A stretch of DNA of 15,727 bases from Bacteroidota bacterium (GTDB taxonomy: Bacteria > Bacteroidota > Bacteroidia > Flavobacteriales > Flavobacteriaceae): the NCBI GenBank assembly GCA_009936675.1, contig JAACDY010000036.1, forward strand, positions 1-15,727, written 5' to 3'. The notes beneath the pieces were generated by a model. That model had not been told where the DNA came from. It did not search any database and saw nothing but the letters and a program-made list of their open reading frames with translations. The translations under genes were made by a program, and so were the position numbers. This document shows positions 8,401-14,761 of this stretch, piece by piece (position 1 is the stretch's first letter; each line of letters begins with the position of its first letter).

Positions 8401-9887
8401 CCAAATGAACGGGAAACCGAAGCAATATCGCGAATTTCTTTATTTAAGATTCCTCCCCTGCCAATGGCCTCAGGGTTCAACCGGTTGTTGTCATTAGAAG
8501 GAGGGCTTGAAAAACCACTTACGTTAAAAAAGTTAGTGATATTGTCATCGAGGTTGGTTTTGCTCGGATCACGTTCTCCTAAGTCTTGAAATCCAACAAT
8601 GTTACGGATGTTTCTGGTTTGTGACCCTCTGTTAGTAATCCAAACTTCAACACGGGTGATCTGAACTGGGGAATTGATGTAGGGGTAGTTTTGGAGAGAT
8701 TGGTCGTAATGATCTCTAAAATATTGTGCCAAGAAATAGTGACGGTCTTCTTCATAGTCTAGGGCAAAAACATTGAACTCCTGCAACGTTCCTCCTCCTT
8801 GAGCAACTACATTCTGTGATTGTGATCGCTGCTCAGAAAAAACAGCCGAAATAGTGGTTTTTCCAAATTTAAGATCGGTTCTTACCCCGAAGAGACTTTG
8901 CGCCCCTTGTATGAGGTTACTGTTCAGAGGCATACTGATGTTTCCGATACTGATGTTTTGTAAAATGGCATCCTCCGTAACCTTCCCGTTGAGATAATCC
9001 GTTACATTATTACCATAGCCCATCAAATTCTGGCTGGAAAGAGCATCTGCCTTTGACTTAAGGTTGAGTATTTTTTGTCTGGCTTCGTCGTATGTACTCT
9101 GATAATCTCCTATTTTCTGTTGTATCCCCGCTGCTTTTCCGGTAATGTTTTTGGCACTAGACAAAAGGTTATCCGTTCTAGAATTGGTCATTTCACCCTC
9201 TGTATTGACTGACTCAGGAATGATGTCAGAAATTTCTGCCAATCGGAGTGAGTTAAATTCAATTTTCACCAAATTTTGAAAGTCAAAAGTTGACTCTGTA
9301 TCATAGTTGGCAGTAATTTGAAGGCGGTCTCCAATTTTACCCAACAAACTCAAACTGATCCTCTGGTCAAAATCAAAACCAAAGCTTCGACGGTTCCGGG
9401 GCGATGCCGCTGGATTGTCATTTTTTTGGTATCGGACACCCAAGTCTATTCCAACCGAACCCTGGGGAACAATATCAATCACATTACTTCCAAAAATAGA
9501 CTGGAAAAATTTACTGTTGACATATACCTCTGGAAGGAGATTTTTTTGGGTTTCTGATAGATTTTCGGCATTTCCCGTTAGGGCAGCTATTTTACCTTGA
9601 AAATACCCTTTCATCTGTTCAGCCAATACCATGGCTTGAAATTCTTTAGGCGATATCACTAAAGGGATATTGATGGGGTAACCGTCGATGGTTTCGGTGT
9701 AGTGATACATCCCCGTTTGGGGGTCGTAGGTGTATTTTGAGCTGATAGCGCTCGATTGAGTAAGCTTGGATTTGGATAAGTCGTAGCTGCTCTCCACCTG
9801 ACCCCATAGCGAAAAGCCACACATCAATAGTAGGGCGAGAAGAAAGTAATTTAAACTTAAATTTTTGTTCCTTTTTTTATAGACCAA
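2418..9887 (-). CDS. sprA: T9SS outer-membrane translocon SprA (Sov)
   Basis: SprA forms the very large single-chain beta-barrel through which T9SS cargo (gliding adhesins, secreted enzymes) crosses the outer membrane. At 2489 residues it is in the family range (P. gingivalis Sov and F. johnsoniae SprA are about 2400-2500). Seen: a signal peptide (basic KKRNKN, hydrophobic core about 12-25, cleavage near 30); the N-terminal barrel segment SVGIDLGVRYQKND (144-157) to FDFQNLVKIEF (201-211); the family motif ISMPLNSNLIQGAQSLFG (about 317-334); YIDDFEGA (936-943); CGEVWFNELR (1598-1607); and a C-terminus ending SGITIRYNFGN, as in outer-membrane barrels. The start is TTG (9887-9885); no ATG lies between the in-frame ruvA stop and the signal peptide, and the first internal Met (M22) would destroy it. 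Residues about 212-306 form a helical, coiled-coil-like stretch where I would expect a short turn. The gene lies 6 nt after ruvA and is probably translationally coupled to it. Confidence 0.97.
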   Translation of the reverse strand: MVYKKRNKNLSLNYFLLALLLMCGFSLWGQVESSYDLSKSKLTQSSAISSKYTYDPQTGMYHYTETIDGYPINIPLVISPKEFQAMVLAEQMKGYFQGKIAALTGNAENLSETQKNLLPEVYVNSKFFQSIFGSNVIDIVPQGSVGIDLGVRYQKNDNPAASPRNRRSFGFDFDQRISLSLLGKIGDRLQITANYDTESTFDFQNLVKIEFNSLRLAEISDIIPESVNTEGEMTNSRTDNLLSSAKNITGKAAGIQQKIGDYQSTYDEARQKILNLKSKADALSSQNLMGYGNNVTDYLNGKVTEDAILQNISIGNISMPLNSNLIQGAQSLFGVRTDLKFGKTTISAVFSEQRSQSQNVVAQGGGTLQEFNVFALDYEEDRHYFLAQYFRDHYDQSLQNYPYINSPVQITRVEVWITNRGSQTRNIRNIVGFQDLGERDPSKTNLDDNITNFFNVSGFSSPPSNDNNRLNPEAIGRGGILNKEIRDIASVSRSFGAYNNVVNEGFDYAVLESARKLNQSEYKLHPQLGYISLNQRLSNDEVLAVAYQYTFRGKVYQVGEFANGSVETTAVTSNPTEENQSIVSNNLVVKLLKSNITDVRQPIWDLMMKNIYNTGAFQLAEENFRLNILYSDPSPINYLTPVDKSIWPEQMDNRVLLNTFNLDQLNFYQDPQPEGDGFFDYIPGITIEAQYGRIIFPNVEPFGEYLFELLDDPNSQREQYKNIETYNANQKRYVFNEMYHKTKAAALETTEKNKFQLKGRYKSEGGDGIPIGAFNVPRGSVKVTAGGRVLREGIDYTVNYAIGRVKILDPALQASNVPINISVENNSFFNQQNKRFSGVNVVHEVNDKVVFGGTLLNLSENPLTQKANYGTEPVNNTMIGFNTNFSTELPFLTRWVNKIPTINTNVPSMLSFRGEVANLIAGKPKNTQLQGESNVYIDDFEGAQTNIDIKGFNSWKLSSIPFKNFKGSEVKNNDISSGFGRAKLAWYSIDPIFYAGGRPAGINNDDISLNTTRRIFIKEIFPEQDLVQGTTTVQSTLDLAYYPREIGPYNNVTEEEFRGDAAENWAGIMRPINATNFEQSNVEFIEFWLLDTFSEIISEDDDLGELYFHLGNISEDILKDGRKQFENGLPALNGQNLVHETPWGKVPSTQSLLYAFNTVPEDRVVQDVGFDGLDDNQERLIYTNGPSEDPARDNYQFFVAANGGVLDRYKNYHGTQGNSPVAFSDTDRGNTTEPDSEDINRDQSMNTIDSYFEYRIPISKSMGVGNHPFITDVRENVKVSVPNGGEITTRWIQFKIPVQKGYYEDTQFDEYFEAINNIEDLRSIRFMRMVLKGFEQPVVLRFGTLDLVRGDWRRYNQKLNNNLPKNNNTTVDISTVNILENENRIPINYVLPPDIQREQINNNNTIVRQNEQSMSMRICDLQPMDYRAVYKNVNVDIRQYKNLKMFLHAESLVGQKPLPGEGTGEDYDRRMVAFIRLGTDFLDNYYQIEIPLKPTDYSESSSNQFTAEQVWIPESNAMEVSIKLLAKLKAAAINNSGLGRVSYFDEDLNPVSEFSPISALPGFKKYKFAVKGNPSLGSIKTLMIGVKNPSQQLGDDLCGEVWFNELRIAGIDSKGGWAAVGAMDANFADLATVAATARMSTIGFGSIDQTPNQSNREDMKQYDVVTNINLGKLLPEKWGLQIPLNLNVGETFITPEYDPFYQDILLQDRLDASKRTTQSDSINEQAIDYTQRKSISLIGVRKNKTGNKPTRFYSPENFDFSYAYNELRHHDYEIENQTDKNLQLGVNYGHSFKSLEINPLREIKVLNRKRYWQWLKEINFNPIPNNIEITSNINRDFSSQRFRQVYMEGVDTGQQLPLPDLQLRNYLFDWSYTISHNLTRSLRFNFTASNNNIVRNFFENDPNNALGKVNKSLDIWDGIWDTGQTDRHFQTLSLNYKIPLRLIPFLNFIDANYNYTGDFSWQRGSNAMAAVTSEEGLPLGIVNTIQNANTKTLTGSISFDKLYTILGLKSKRSPFDQPFARATAKNPQTQEQEKKPKNNAFRKGATYFVDLLSSIKRVQFNYSENNGKVIPGYLPKVGFMGTLDPSFGFTFGSQADVRYEVAKRGWLTNFPNFNEPFVQVHNNKLNISAQIIPLKDLTIDLNAERNYSNNLSENFLIRDRDYLSLNTNEYGNFGMSTILIKTAFSGGTGIVNQNFQNFRDNRLIVANRLAATNGTSLTNRDEDGLPEGFNKNHQTVLVASFLSAYSGSDPNKISFDPIRSTPLPNWNLKYTGLTKIKSLSKIFNRFSITHGYRSSYTLTNYQTNLEYDSTQPFLKDPLGNFRTSRFYSNINLAEQFNPLIRLDVEFKNSLKILAEMRRDRALSLSLDNSLLTEQSGNEYIVGMGYRLKDLRIRTSLGGRRVTLSGDLNLKADFSYRKNITLLRNLEYDNNQVTAGQTLMSIKFSANYNLSKNLTSIFFYDHNFSEFAISTAFPQTSIRSGITIRYNFGN

Positions 9888-9893
9888 AGAGAT

Positions 9894-10475
9894 TTAAAGT
9901 TTATTCAAGGCGGATTTAATCAATTCCTCGACCGAACTATCAGGGTCGCCTTGAATGAGTTTATCAACAACTTTTTCAGAGGCTTTTCTTGAATAGCCAA
10001 GAACCTCTAATGCTGATAACGTTTCTTCTTTGATTGTATTGCTTTTGAAAACAGGAATTTCACCTGTTCCTTGCAAGCTTTTGATTTTGTCTTTAAGTTC
10101 AATGATTACCCGCTGTGCCGTCTTCAATCCAATCCCCTTAACTCCCTGTATGGTAGGAACATCCTCGGTTGCAATGGCCTGCTGGATTTCGACAGGAGTC
10201 AGAGAAGATAGCATCGTTCTTGCAGTACTGGTTCCTATACCAGATACAGAAATTAAAAGTCTGAAAACGGCTCTTTCCAAAACCGTAAAAAAACCATACA
10301 AAATATGAGCATCCTCTCTGACTTGGAGGTGGGTAAATAGCTTGATATTTTCATCAGACGAAAGACTGGAAAAAGTGTAGAGTGAAATATTGATCTCATA
10401 GCCAATACCATTACAGTCCACCACCACTTGGGTTGGATTTTTTTCGACGAGCTTACCTTTAATTTGTGTTATCAT
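9894..10475 (-). CDS. ruvA: Holliday junction branch migration protein RuvA
   Basis: RuvA binds four-way junctions as a tetramer and recruits the RuvB helicase during recombinational repair. The 193-residue length is normal. Domain I is an OB fold (about 1-64, beginning MITQIKGKLVEK, with DCNGIGYEI at 20-28). Domain II has two helix-hairpin-helix motifs, VSGIGTSTART (77-87) and VKGIGLKTAQR (112-122). A linker (about 132-147) leads to the small C-terminal RuvB-binding domain (148-193, EVLGYSRKASEKVV). The start codon overlaps the maeB stop as ATGA (10475-10472), which implies translational coupling. It ends TAA at 9894, followed by two codons and the sprA TTG start in the same frame. No ruvB or ruvC is in the window. 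Confidence 0.97.
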   Translation of the reverse strand: MITQIKGKLVEKNPTQVVVDCNGIGYEINISLYTFSSLSSDENIKLFTHLQVREDAHILYGFFTVLERAVFRLLISVSGIGTSTARTMLSSLTPVEIQQAIATEDVPTIQGVKGIGLKTAQRVIIELKDKIKSLQGTGEIPVFKSNTIKEETLSALEVLGYSRKASEKVVDKLIQGDPDSSVEELIKSALNKL

Positions 10476-12757
10476 TTTTTTGCTTTCAATTTCAATTTTT
10501 CTTGCGCGTCTATCCCAGCAATGGCCGCCATATTGACGATTTCATCCACCGAGGCACCCAATTGAAGGATGTGTGCAGACTGTTGAAGCCCCATCAAAAT
10601 GGGTCCAATGGACAAGGTATTGTCCAATTCCTTAATGATTTTGTAGGTAATATTTGCGGCATCCAAATTGGGGAAAATTAAGGTATTAACATTTCTGTTG
10701 TGGAGAGCAGAAAAGGGAAAGCGCTCTCCTAACATTTCATTGTTTAGTGCAAAGTCAGATTGAACAGGGCCATCGGCCACCAGATCGGGGAACATACGGT
10801 GCAAGTAGCTAACGGCTTGGGATACTTTTTGGGCCTGAGGAAAAGGAGAAGATCCAAAGTTATTGTAGGACAAAAGGGCAACCACAGGCTCCGCCCCAAA
10901 CATTTTGACCGTTTGGGAAGTCATATGGGCTATTTTGGCCAATTCTTTGGGAGTGGGATCTACATTGATAGAGGTATCCGACAGGAAAAGCATTCCTCTT
11001 TTGGTAAGCATCAAATTGGTGGCGGCTACTCGATCCACCCCTTTGGCCTTGCCCATGACCTCCAAAATGGGTTTTACCACTGCGGGATATTTTCTAGAAA
11101 AACCTGAGAGCATGGTGTCAGCATCTCCTTCTCTGACCATCATGGCGGCGTAATAATTCCGTTCTTTAAGTAAACTATCGCATTCGTAGAGGGTTTTACC
11201 TCTTCTTTTCTGTGTTTCCCAAAAGGCTTTGGCATAACGCTCGCGGCTCTCGATATTTTCCTCTGTTTTGGGGTCGATAATTTTTACATCTCCTTCAAAG
11301 TCAATGGACTCCATCAGATTTTGAATGATTTCTTTATTGCCCAACAAAATGGGGATTCCAATTCTTTCTTCGTGAATGATTTGTGCTGCTTTGATCACAT
11401 CCAACTGGTCGGCCTCAGCAAAAACGATGGACTTGGGCTCAGATTTGGCCCTGTCGTGTATCATTCTGAGAATTTTTTGATGTCCTCCCAATCGTTCGGC
11501 CAGCTCCGACTCGTATCGCTTCCAATCTTCAATGGGTTCTTTAGCAACTCCAGAGACAATGGCTGCTTTGGCCACCGCAACGGGTACCTCAACAATCAAG
11601 CGAGGATCAAAAGGTTTGGGGATGATGTAGTCTTTACCAAAATTGAGCTTGGTTTCCTCATAGGCAATATTGACCTGCTCTGGGACAGATTGCTTGGCCA
11701 ATTTTGCCAATGCCTCTACTGCAGCCATTTTCATCGATTCATTAATTTTGGTAGCCCTTACATCAAGTGCACCTCTAAAAATAAAAGGGAATCCCAAAAC
11801 ATTATTCACCTGATTGGGGTGATCTGATCTACCCGTGGCCATAATAATATCTTCACGGGTTCTACAGGCCAAATCGTAATCGATTTCGGGAGTGGGATTG
11901 GCCATGGCAAAAACGATAGGGTTTTTGGCCATAGACAACAACATCTTCTCGTCCAAAATATTGGGTTGAGACAAACCGATAAAAACGTCGGCTCCTGTCA
12001 TGGCCTCGGCCAAGGTGTCAATTTCTCGATCTGTAGCAAATTCTGCTTTCTGGCTGCTCAGTTGGGGACGGGATTTCCTGATGACTCCCTTGCTATCCAA
12101 CATGACAATATTTTCTCTTTTGACTCCAAAAGATTGGTAAAGACGAGTACAAGAGATGGCGGCTGCACCTGCACCAGAGATGACAATTTTAACCTCATCT
12201 ATCTTTTTGTGGGACAATTCTAAGGCGTTGATCAATGCCGCACAAGAGATGATGGCGGTACCATGCTGATCGTCGTGCATTAAAGGTATGTCAAGCTCCT
12301 CCTTGAGTCTGTTTTCAATTTGAAAAGCTTCAGGAGCTTTGATGTCCTCTAAATTAATTCCGCCAAAAGTAGGTGCAATGGCTTTTACGGTTTCTATGAA
12401 TTTTTCGGGGTCTTTTTCGTTGACCTCAATATCAAAAACATCGATATCTGCAAAAATTTTAAACAGCAGTGCCTTTCCCTCCATCACAGGTTTTGAAGCT
12501 TCTGGGCCAATGTCTCCCAACCCCAAAACGGCAGTTCCATTGGAGATGACAGCTACCAAATTGCCTTTGTTGGTGTATTTGTAAACATCATCTGGCTTTT
12601 TTTCAATTTCTTGACAAGGAATCGCCACCCCCGGAGAATAGGCTAGCGCAAGGTCTCTTTGGGTTCGATAACTTTTAGTGGGAATAACTTCGGTTTTACC
12701 TGGTTTGGGCTTGGCGTGATAAACTAAAGCTTTTCTCCTTTGTTGGTTTTTATTCAT
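10472..12757 (-). CDS. maeB: NADP-dependent malic enzyme with C-terminal phosphotransacetylase-like domain
   Basis: This enzyme catalyses oxidative decarboxylation of malate to pyruvate with NADP reduction, supplying NADPH and pyruvate. At 761 residues it matches the MaeB fusion type (E. coli MaeB is 759). The malic N-terminal domain carries the catalytic Tyr in YSPGVAIPC (Y40) and the catalytic Lys in EGKALLFKIF (K95); metal ligands lie in GGINLEDIKAPEAF (132-145) and HDDQHGTAI (161-169). The Rossmann domain has ISGAGAAAIS (193-202). From about residue 430 comes a PTA-like domain (IHDRAKSEPKSIVFAEAD onward). In studied homologues that domain is regulatory, sensing acetyl-CoA, and not an active transferase; this is family knowledge, not visible here. 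The start ATG at 12757 gives the usual N-terminus. It is the first gene of the maeB-ruvA-sprA run, and I found no convincing promoter in the 120-nt gap before it. Confidence 0.97.
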   Translation of the reverse strand: MNKNQQRRKALVYHAKPKPGKTEVIPTKSYRTQRDLALAYSPGVAIPCQEIEKKPDDVYKYTNKGNLVAVISNGTAVLGLGDIGPEASKPVMEGKALLFKIFADIDVFDIEVNEKDPEKFIETVKAIAPTFGGINLEDIKAPEAFQIENRLKEELDIPLMHDDQHGTAIISCAALINALELSHKKIDEVKIVISGAGAAAISCTRLYQSFGVKRENIVMLDSKGVIRKSRPQLSSQKAEFATDREIDTLAEAMTGADVFIGLSQPNILDEKMLLSMAKNPIVFAMANPTPEIDYDLACRTREDIIMATGRSDHPNQVNNVLGFPFIFRGALDVRATKINESMKMAAVEALAKLAKQSVPEQVNIAYEETKLNFGKDYIIPKPFDPRLIVEVPVAVAKAAIVSGVAKEPIEDWKRYESELAERLGGHQKILRMIHDRAKSEPKSIVFAEADQLDVIKAAQIIHEERIGIPILLGNKEIIQNLMESIDFEGDVKIIDPKTEENIESRERYAKAFWETQKRRGKTLYECDSLLKERNYYAAMMVREGDADTMLSGFSRKYPAVVKPILEVMGKAKGVDRVAATNLMLTKRGMLFLSDTSINVDPTPKELAKIAHMTSQTVKMFGAEPVVALLSYNNFGSSPFPQAQKVSQAVSYLHRMFPDLVADGPVQSDFALNNEMLGERFPFSALHNRNVNTLIFPNLDAANITYKIIKELDNTLSIGPILMGLQQSAHILQLGASVDEIVNMAAIAGIDAQEKLKLKAKK

Positions 12758-12877
12758 GGAATTGAGTTGTAACGTAAAAATAGTAAATCATCAACAGGTC
12801 TATGGAATGAATCTCAATGATTTTCTGATTTTATAAAAAATCGAAAAAGCATAGCAATAATAGCAGAGGAAATCATA
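12758..12877. other. Gap between the flavoprotein gene and maeB
   Basis: AT-rich 120-nt spacer. It contains a small A/T-only-core inverted repeat (GATTTT 12827-12832 with AAAATC 12837-12842), with no T-run in either useful direction, and a TATTTTTA near the maeB start that lacks a TTG at the right distance. It must hold the maeB promoter if maeB is not read through from upstream, but I cannot locate it. Confidence 0.4.
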
Positions 12878-14758
12878 TCATTGATCCAAAATATATTTAC
12901 CATAAAGATCAATGGGCTGACGGTTGAAAGGATCAATCATCACATCCAAAAGGAGAGCGAAGTTTCCACGACTGATATTGGCCATTGGTGCAATCTCAAC
13001 CCCTAAAAACTCACTTAGAGATTTTGTGTTTTTAATCCAATCTGGCTCTGGCTTATTCGACGAAATTGAGGATGGTAATTTGATGAACCAAAGCAGTATA
13101 TCATGGTTTCTGAGTGATGCAGGGGGTGATATGTTGTCGAATGCCAACATTACTGAAAGGGCGTGATCCAGATCCGACTGGCTCAGTTCCTTATCAGGAA
13201 AAAACCATGTTTGATTTTCCCAACCTACATTCATTCCCGTCCCTTTCAAAATTCCAGTTGCTCCTATACGCTGATAGACTTTAAAACGGGGATGATCCTT
13301 GGGGACGTCTAGATAAGGTAAAAGGTATCCTCCAGCTTCTAATAGTTGACTTTGCACTTTCCTGACTTCTAATTTAGCAGGGGGAATATCTTCCTGAATA
13401 CTCAAGGCTGCCATTACTCCTGCCGCCTGTCCTATTTGCAAAACAACGGGTTGCAAACGGGTGGTGCCATTGGCAATATTGGTTACAGAAATGGACTTTT
13501 CAGCCACTATAAAATTGTCCGTGTTTTCAGGAAGTAAACATCCCATCGGTACACTGTAGGAGGGAACAGGATAAAAATGAAGTTCCGGCAATTGGGCTGC
13601 GTTGGGATGGCTGGCATGATGATGGTCAACAGGATAATCGCCAACAGCAATGCCCGTTCGATAGAGGGGCTGTGACTGTTCATAAGGTTGGGCTATGTGA
13701 TTGACTGTTAATGTAGTGTACCCTCTGATTCTTCTGGACTCCCGGTGGTAGGGAATCAGAGGAAAGTCATCTGCAGTTGGAAAGATCCCTTTGGAGAGAC
13801 CGTAGGTATTAAAACCCAATTCCGTTTGCAGATAATACAAAAACTGTAAGGATTTCAATTTGGCTTTTTCAAAGGATTTGGTTCGCTCTTCCTCAGTTTG
13901 CTCCACCGCATTGACATAATAATCATTGCCATTAATCGGCCAATTGATCATCACTTTACCATTGGGCAAACGACCGTAGGACAACAAACTGTCCCTGGGC
14001 CATAGGGTTCTGATCATGGATTCCTTTTGGCAATTGTCACTTTGACTGCTACAATAAAAGAGCTCTGGATCATAAGCCTCAGGTTTCTCAATGGTCATGT
14101 CTCTGCCGTAATCCTCTAAAATCATCACATAAGTCAAATCCTGAATGACATCATTTTCCGCCTCTGGAGCAATGTCCTCGCCATGTGTTACTCTACTGTC
14201 CATTCCCACATCGTATGGCACCCCCACTTGGGCTGCGATGTCTCCTAATTCGGTAGCGTCGATTACAATCTTAGCGTGGAGTATAAACTTTTTTTCAAGG
14301 GCACTCACCTCAATTTTCCAACCCTTATCTCTTTTTTCAATGTGGGTTACCCTTGCTCCAAAATAAGGGGTAATTAAGGATTCATTTTTGACCATGTTTT
14401 GGAAGATTTGATTTCCAACAGAAGGTTCAAAAAGATGATTGCTCACCCAACCGGTTTGTAAAGCCTTTTTACTGCCATAGCGGTAGATCAAACTGTCGCG
14501 GAATTCCCCCCAAATACCCGAAGGTAATTTGGTATTACCGTCCACTGCACTGACACCAGCAGCAGTAAGCATTCCCCCCAACCATGGCCCTTCTTCCAAC
14601 AAGGTCGTCTCTGCTCCTTGTCGTGCTGAAGAAATTGCGGCCGCAACCCCACTGGTACTTCCTCCAATGACCAAAACATCGGTCTCCAACTCGACTTTAT
14701 CACAGGAGCACAATAAAACTAAAACAATGGCCAAAAAAAAGTTTAAAATCCTGTTCAT
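12878..14758 (-). CDS. Exported FAD-dependent oxidoreductase lipoprotein with SLH-like C-terminus
   Basis: This 626-residue flavoprotein belongs to the FAD_oxidored type (Pfam PF12831-like); its substrate is unknown. The N-terminus is a lipoprotein signal (hydrophobic 6-17, lipobox LCSC with C19), so it should be anchored in the envelope. The dinucleotide-binding fold follows directly: VLVIGGSTSGVAAAISSARQ (28-47), the ribose-binding acid in LLEEG (53-57), then WLGGMLTAAG, typical of this family. VIDATELGDIAA is the conserved ATG-like segment, and a late FAD motif reads IANGTTRLQPVVLQIGQAAG. A His-rich stretch, DHHHASH, sits mid-protein. Residues 484-534 (DVPKDHPRFKVYQRIGATGI...FFPDKELSQSDLDHAL) and 595-611 (ISRGNFALLLDVMIDPF) resemble S-layer homology repeats. 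It starts 3 nt after the epimerase stop, so the two are co-transcribed. An alternative reading is a plain sugar or glycan oxidase; I would not assign a reaction. Confidence 0.85.
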   Translation of the reverse strand: MNRILNFFLAIVLVLLCSCDKVELETDVLVIGGSTSGVAAAISSARQGAETTLLEEGPWLGGMLTAAGVSAVDGNTKLPSGIWGEFRDSLIYRYGSKKALQTGWVSNHLFEPSVGNQIFQNMVKNESLITPYFGARVTHIEKRDKGWKIEVSALEKKFILHAKIVIDATELGDIAAQVGVPYDVGMDSRVTHGEDIAPEAENDVIQDLTYVMILEDYGRDMTIEKPEAYDPELFYCSSQSDNCQKESMIRTLWPRDSLLSYGRLPNGKVMINWPINGNDYYVNAVEQTEEERTKSFEKAKLKSLQFLYYLQTELGFNTYGLSKGIFPTADDFPLIPYHRESRRIRGYTTLTVNHIAQPYEQSQPLYRTGIAVGDYPVDHHHASHPNAAQLPELHFYPVPSYSVPMGCLLPENTDNFIVAEKSISVTNIANGTTRLQPVVLQIGQAAGVMAALSIQEDIPPAKLEVRKVQSQLLEAGGYLLPYLDVPKDHPRFKVYQRIGATGILKGTGMNVGWENQTWFFPDKELSQSDLDHALSVMLAFDNISPPASLRNHDILLWFIKLPSSISSNKPEPDWIKNTKSLSEFLGVEIAPMANISRGNFALLLDVMIDPFNRQPIDLYGKYILDQ

Positions 14759-14761
14759 ATC

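Noticed and set aside
7938..8408. Plus-strand 156-codon open frame inside sprA
   Set aside because: Antisense shadow of a long gene whose own frame is unbroken over 2489 codons; no domain or promoter.
11321..11827. Plus-strand 168-codon open frame inside maeB
   Set aside because: It lies wholly antisense to well-conserved malic enzyme sequence and has no recognisable domain.
12827..12842. Inverted repeat GATTTT/AAAATC before maeB
   Set aside because: A six-pair, almost all-A/T stem in AT-rich DNA with no T-run after it; chance is the better explanation.
14488..14703. Minus-strand 71-codon frame overlapping the flavoprotein start
   Set aside because: Out-of-frame shadow of the FAD-binding region, with no independent start context.
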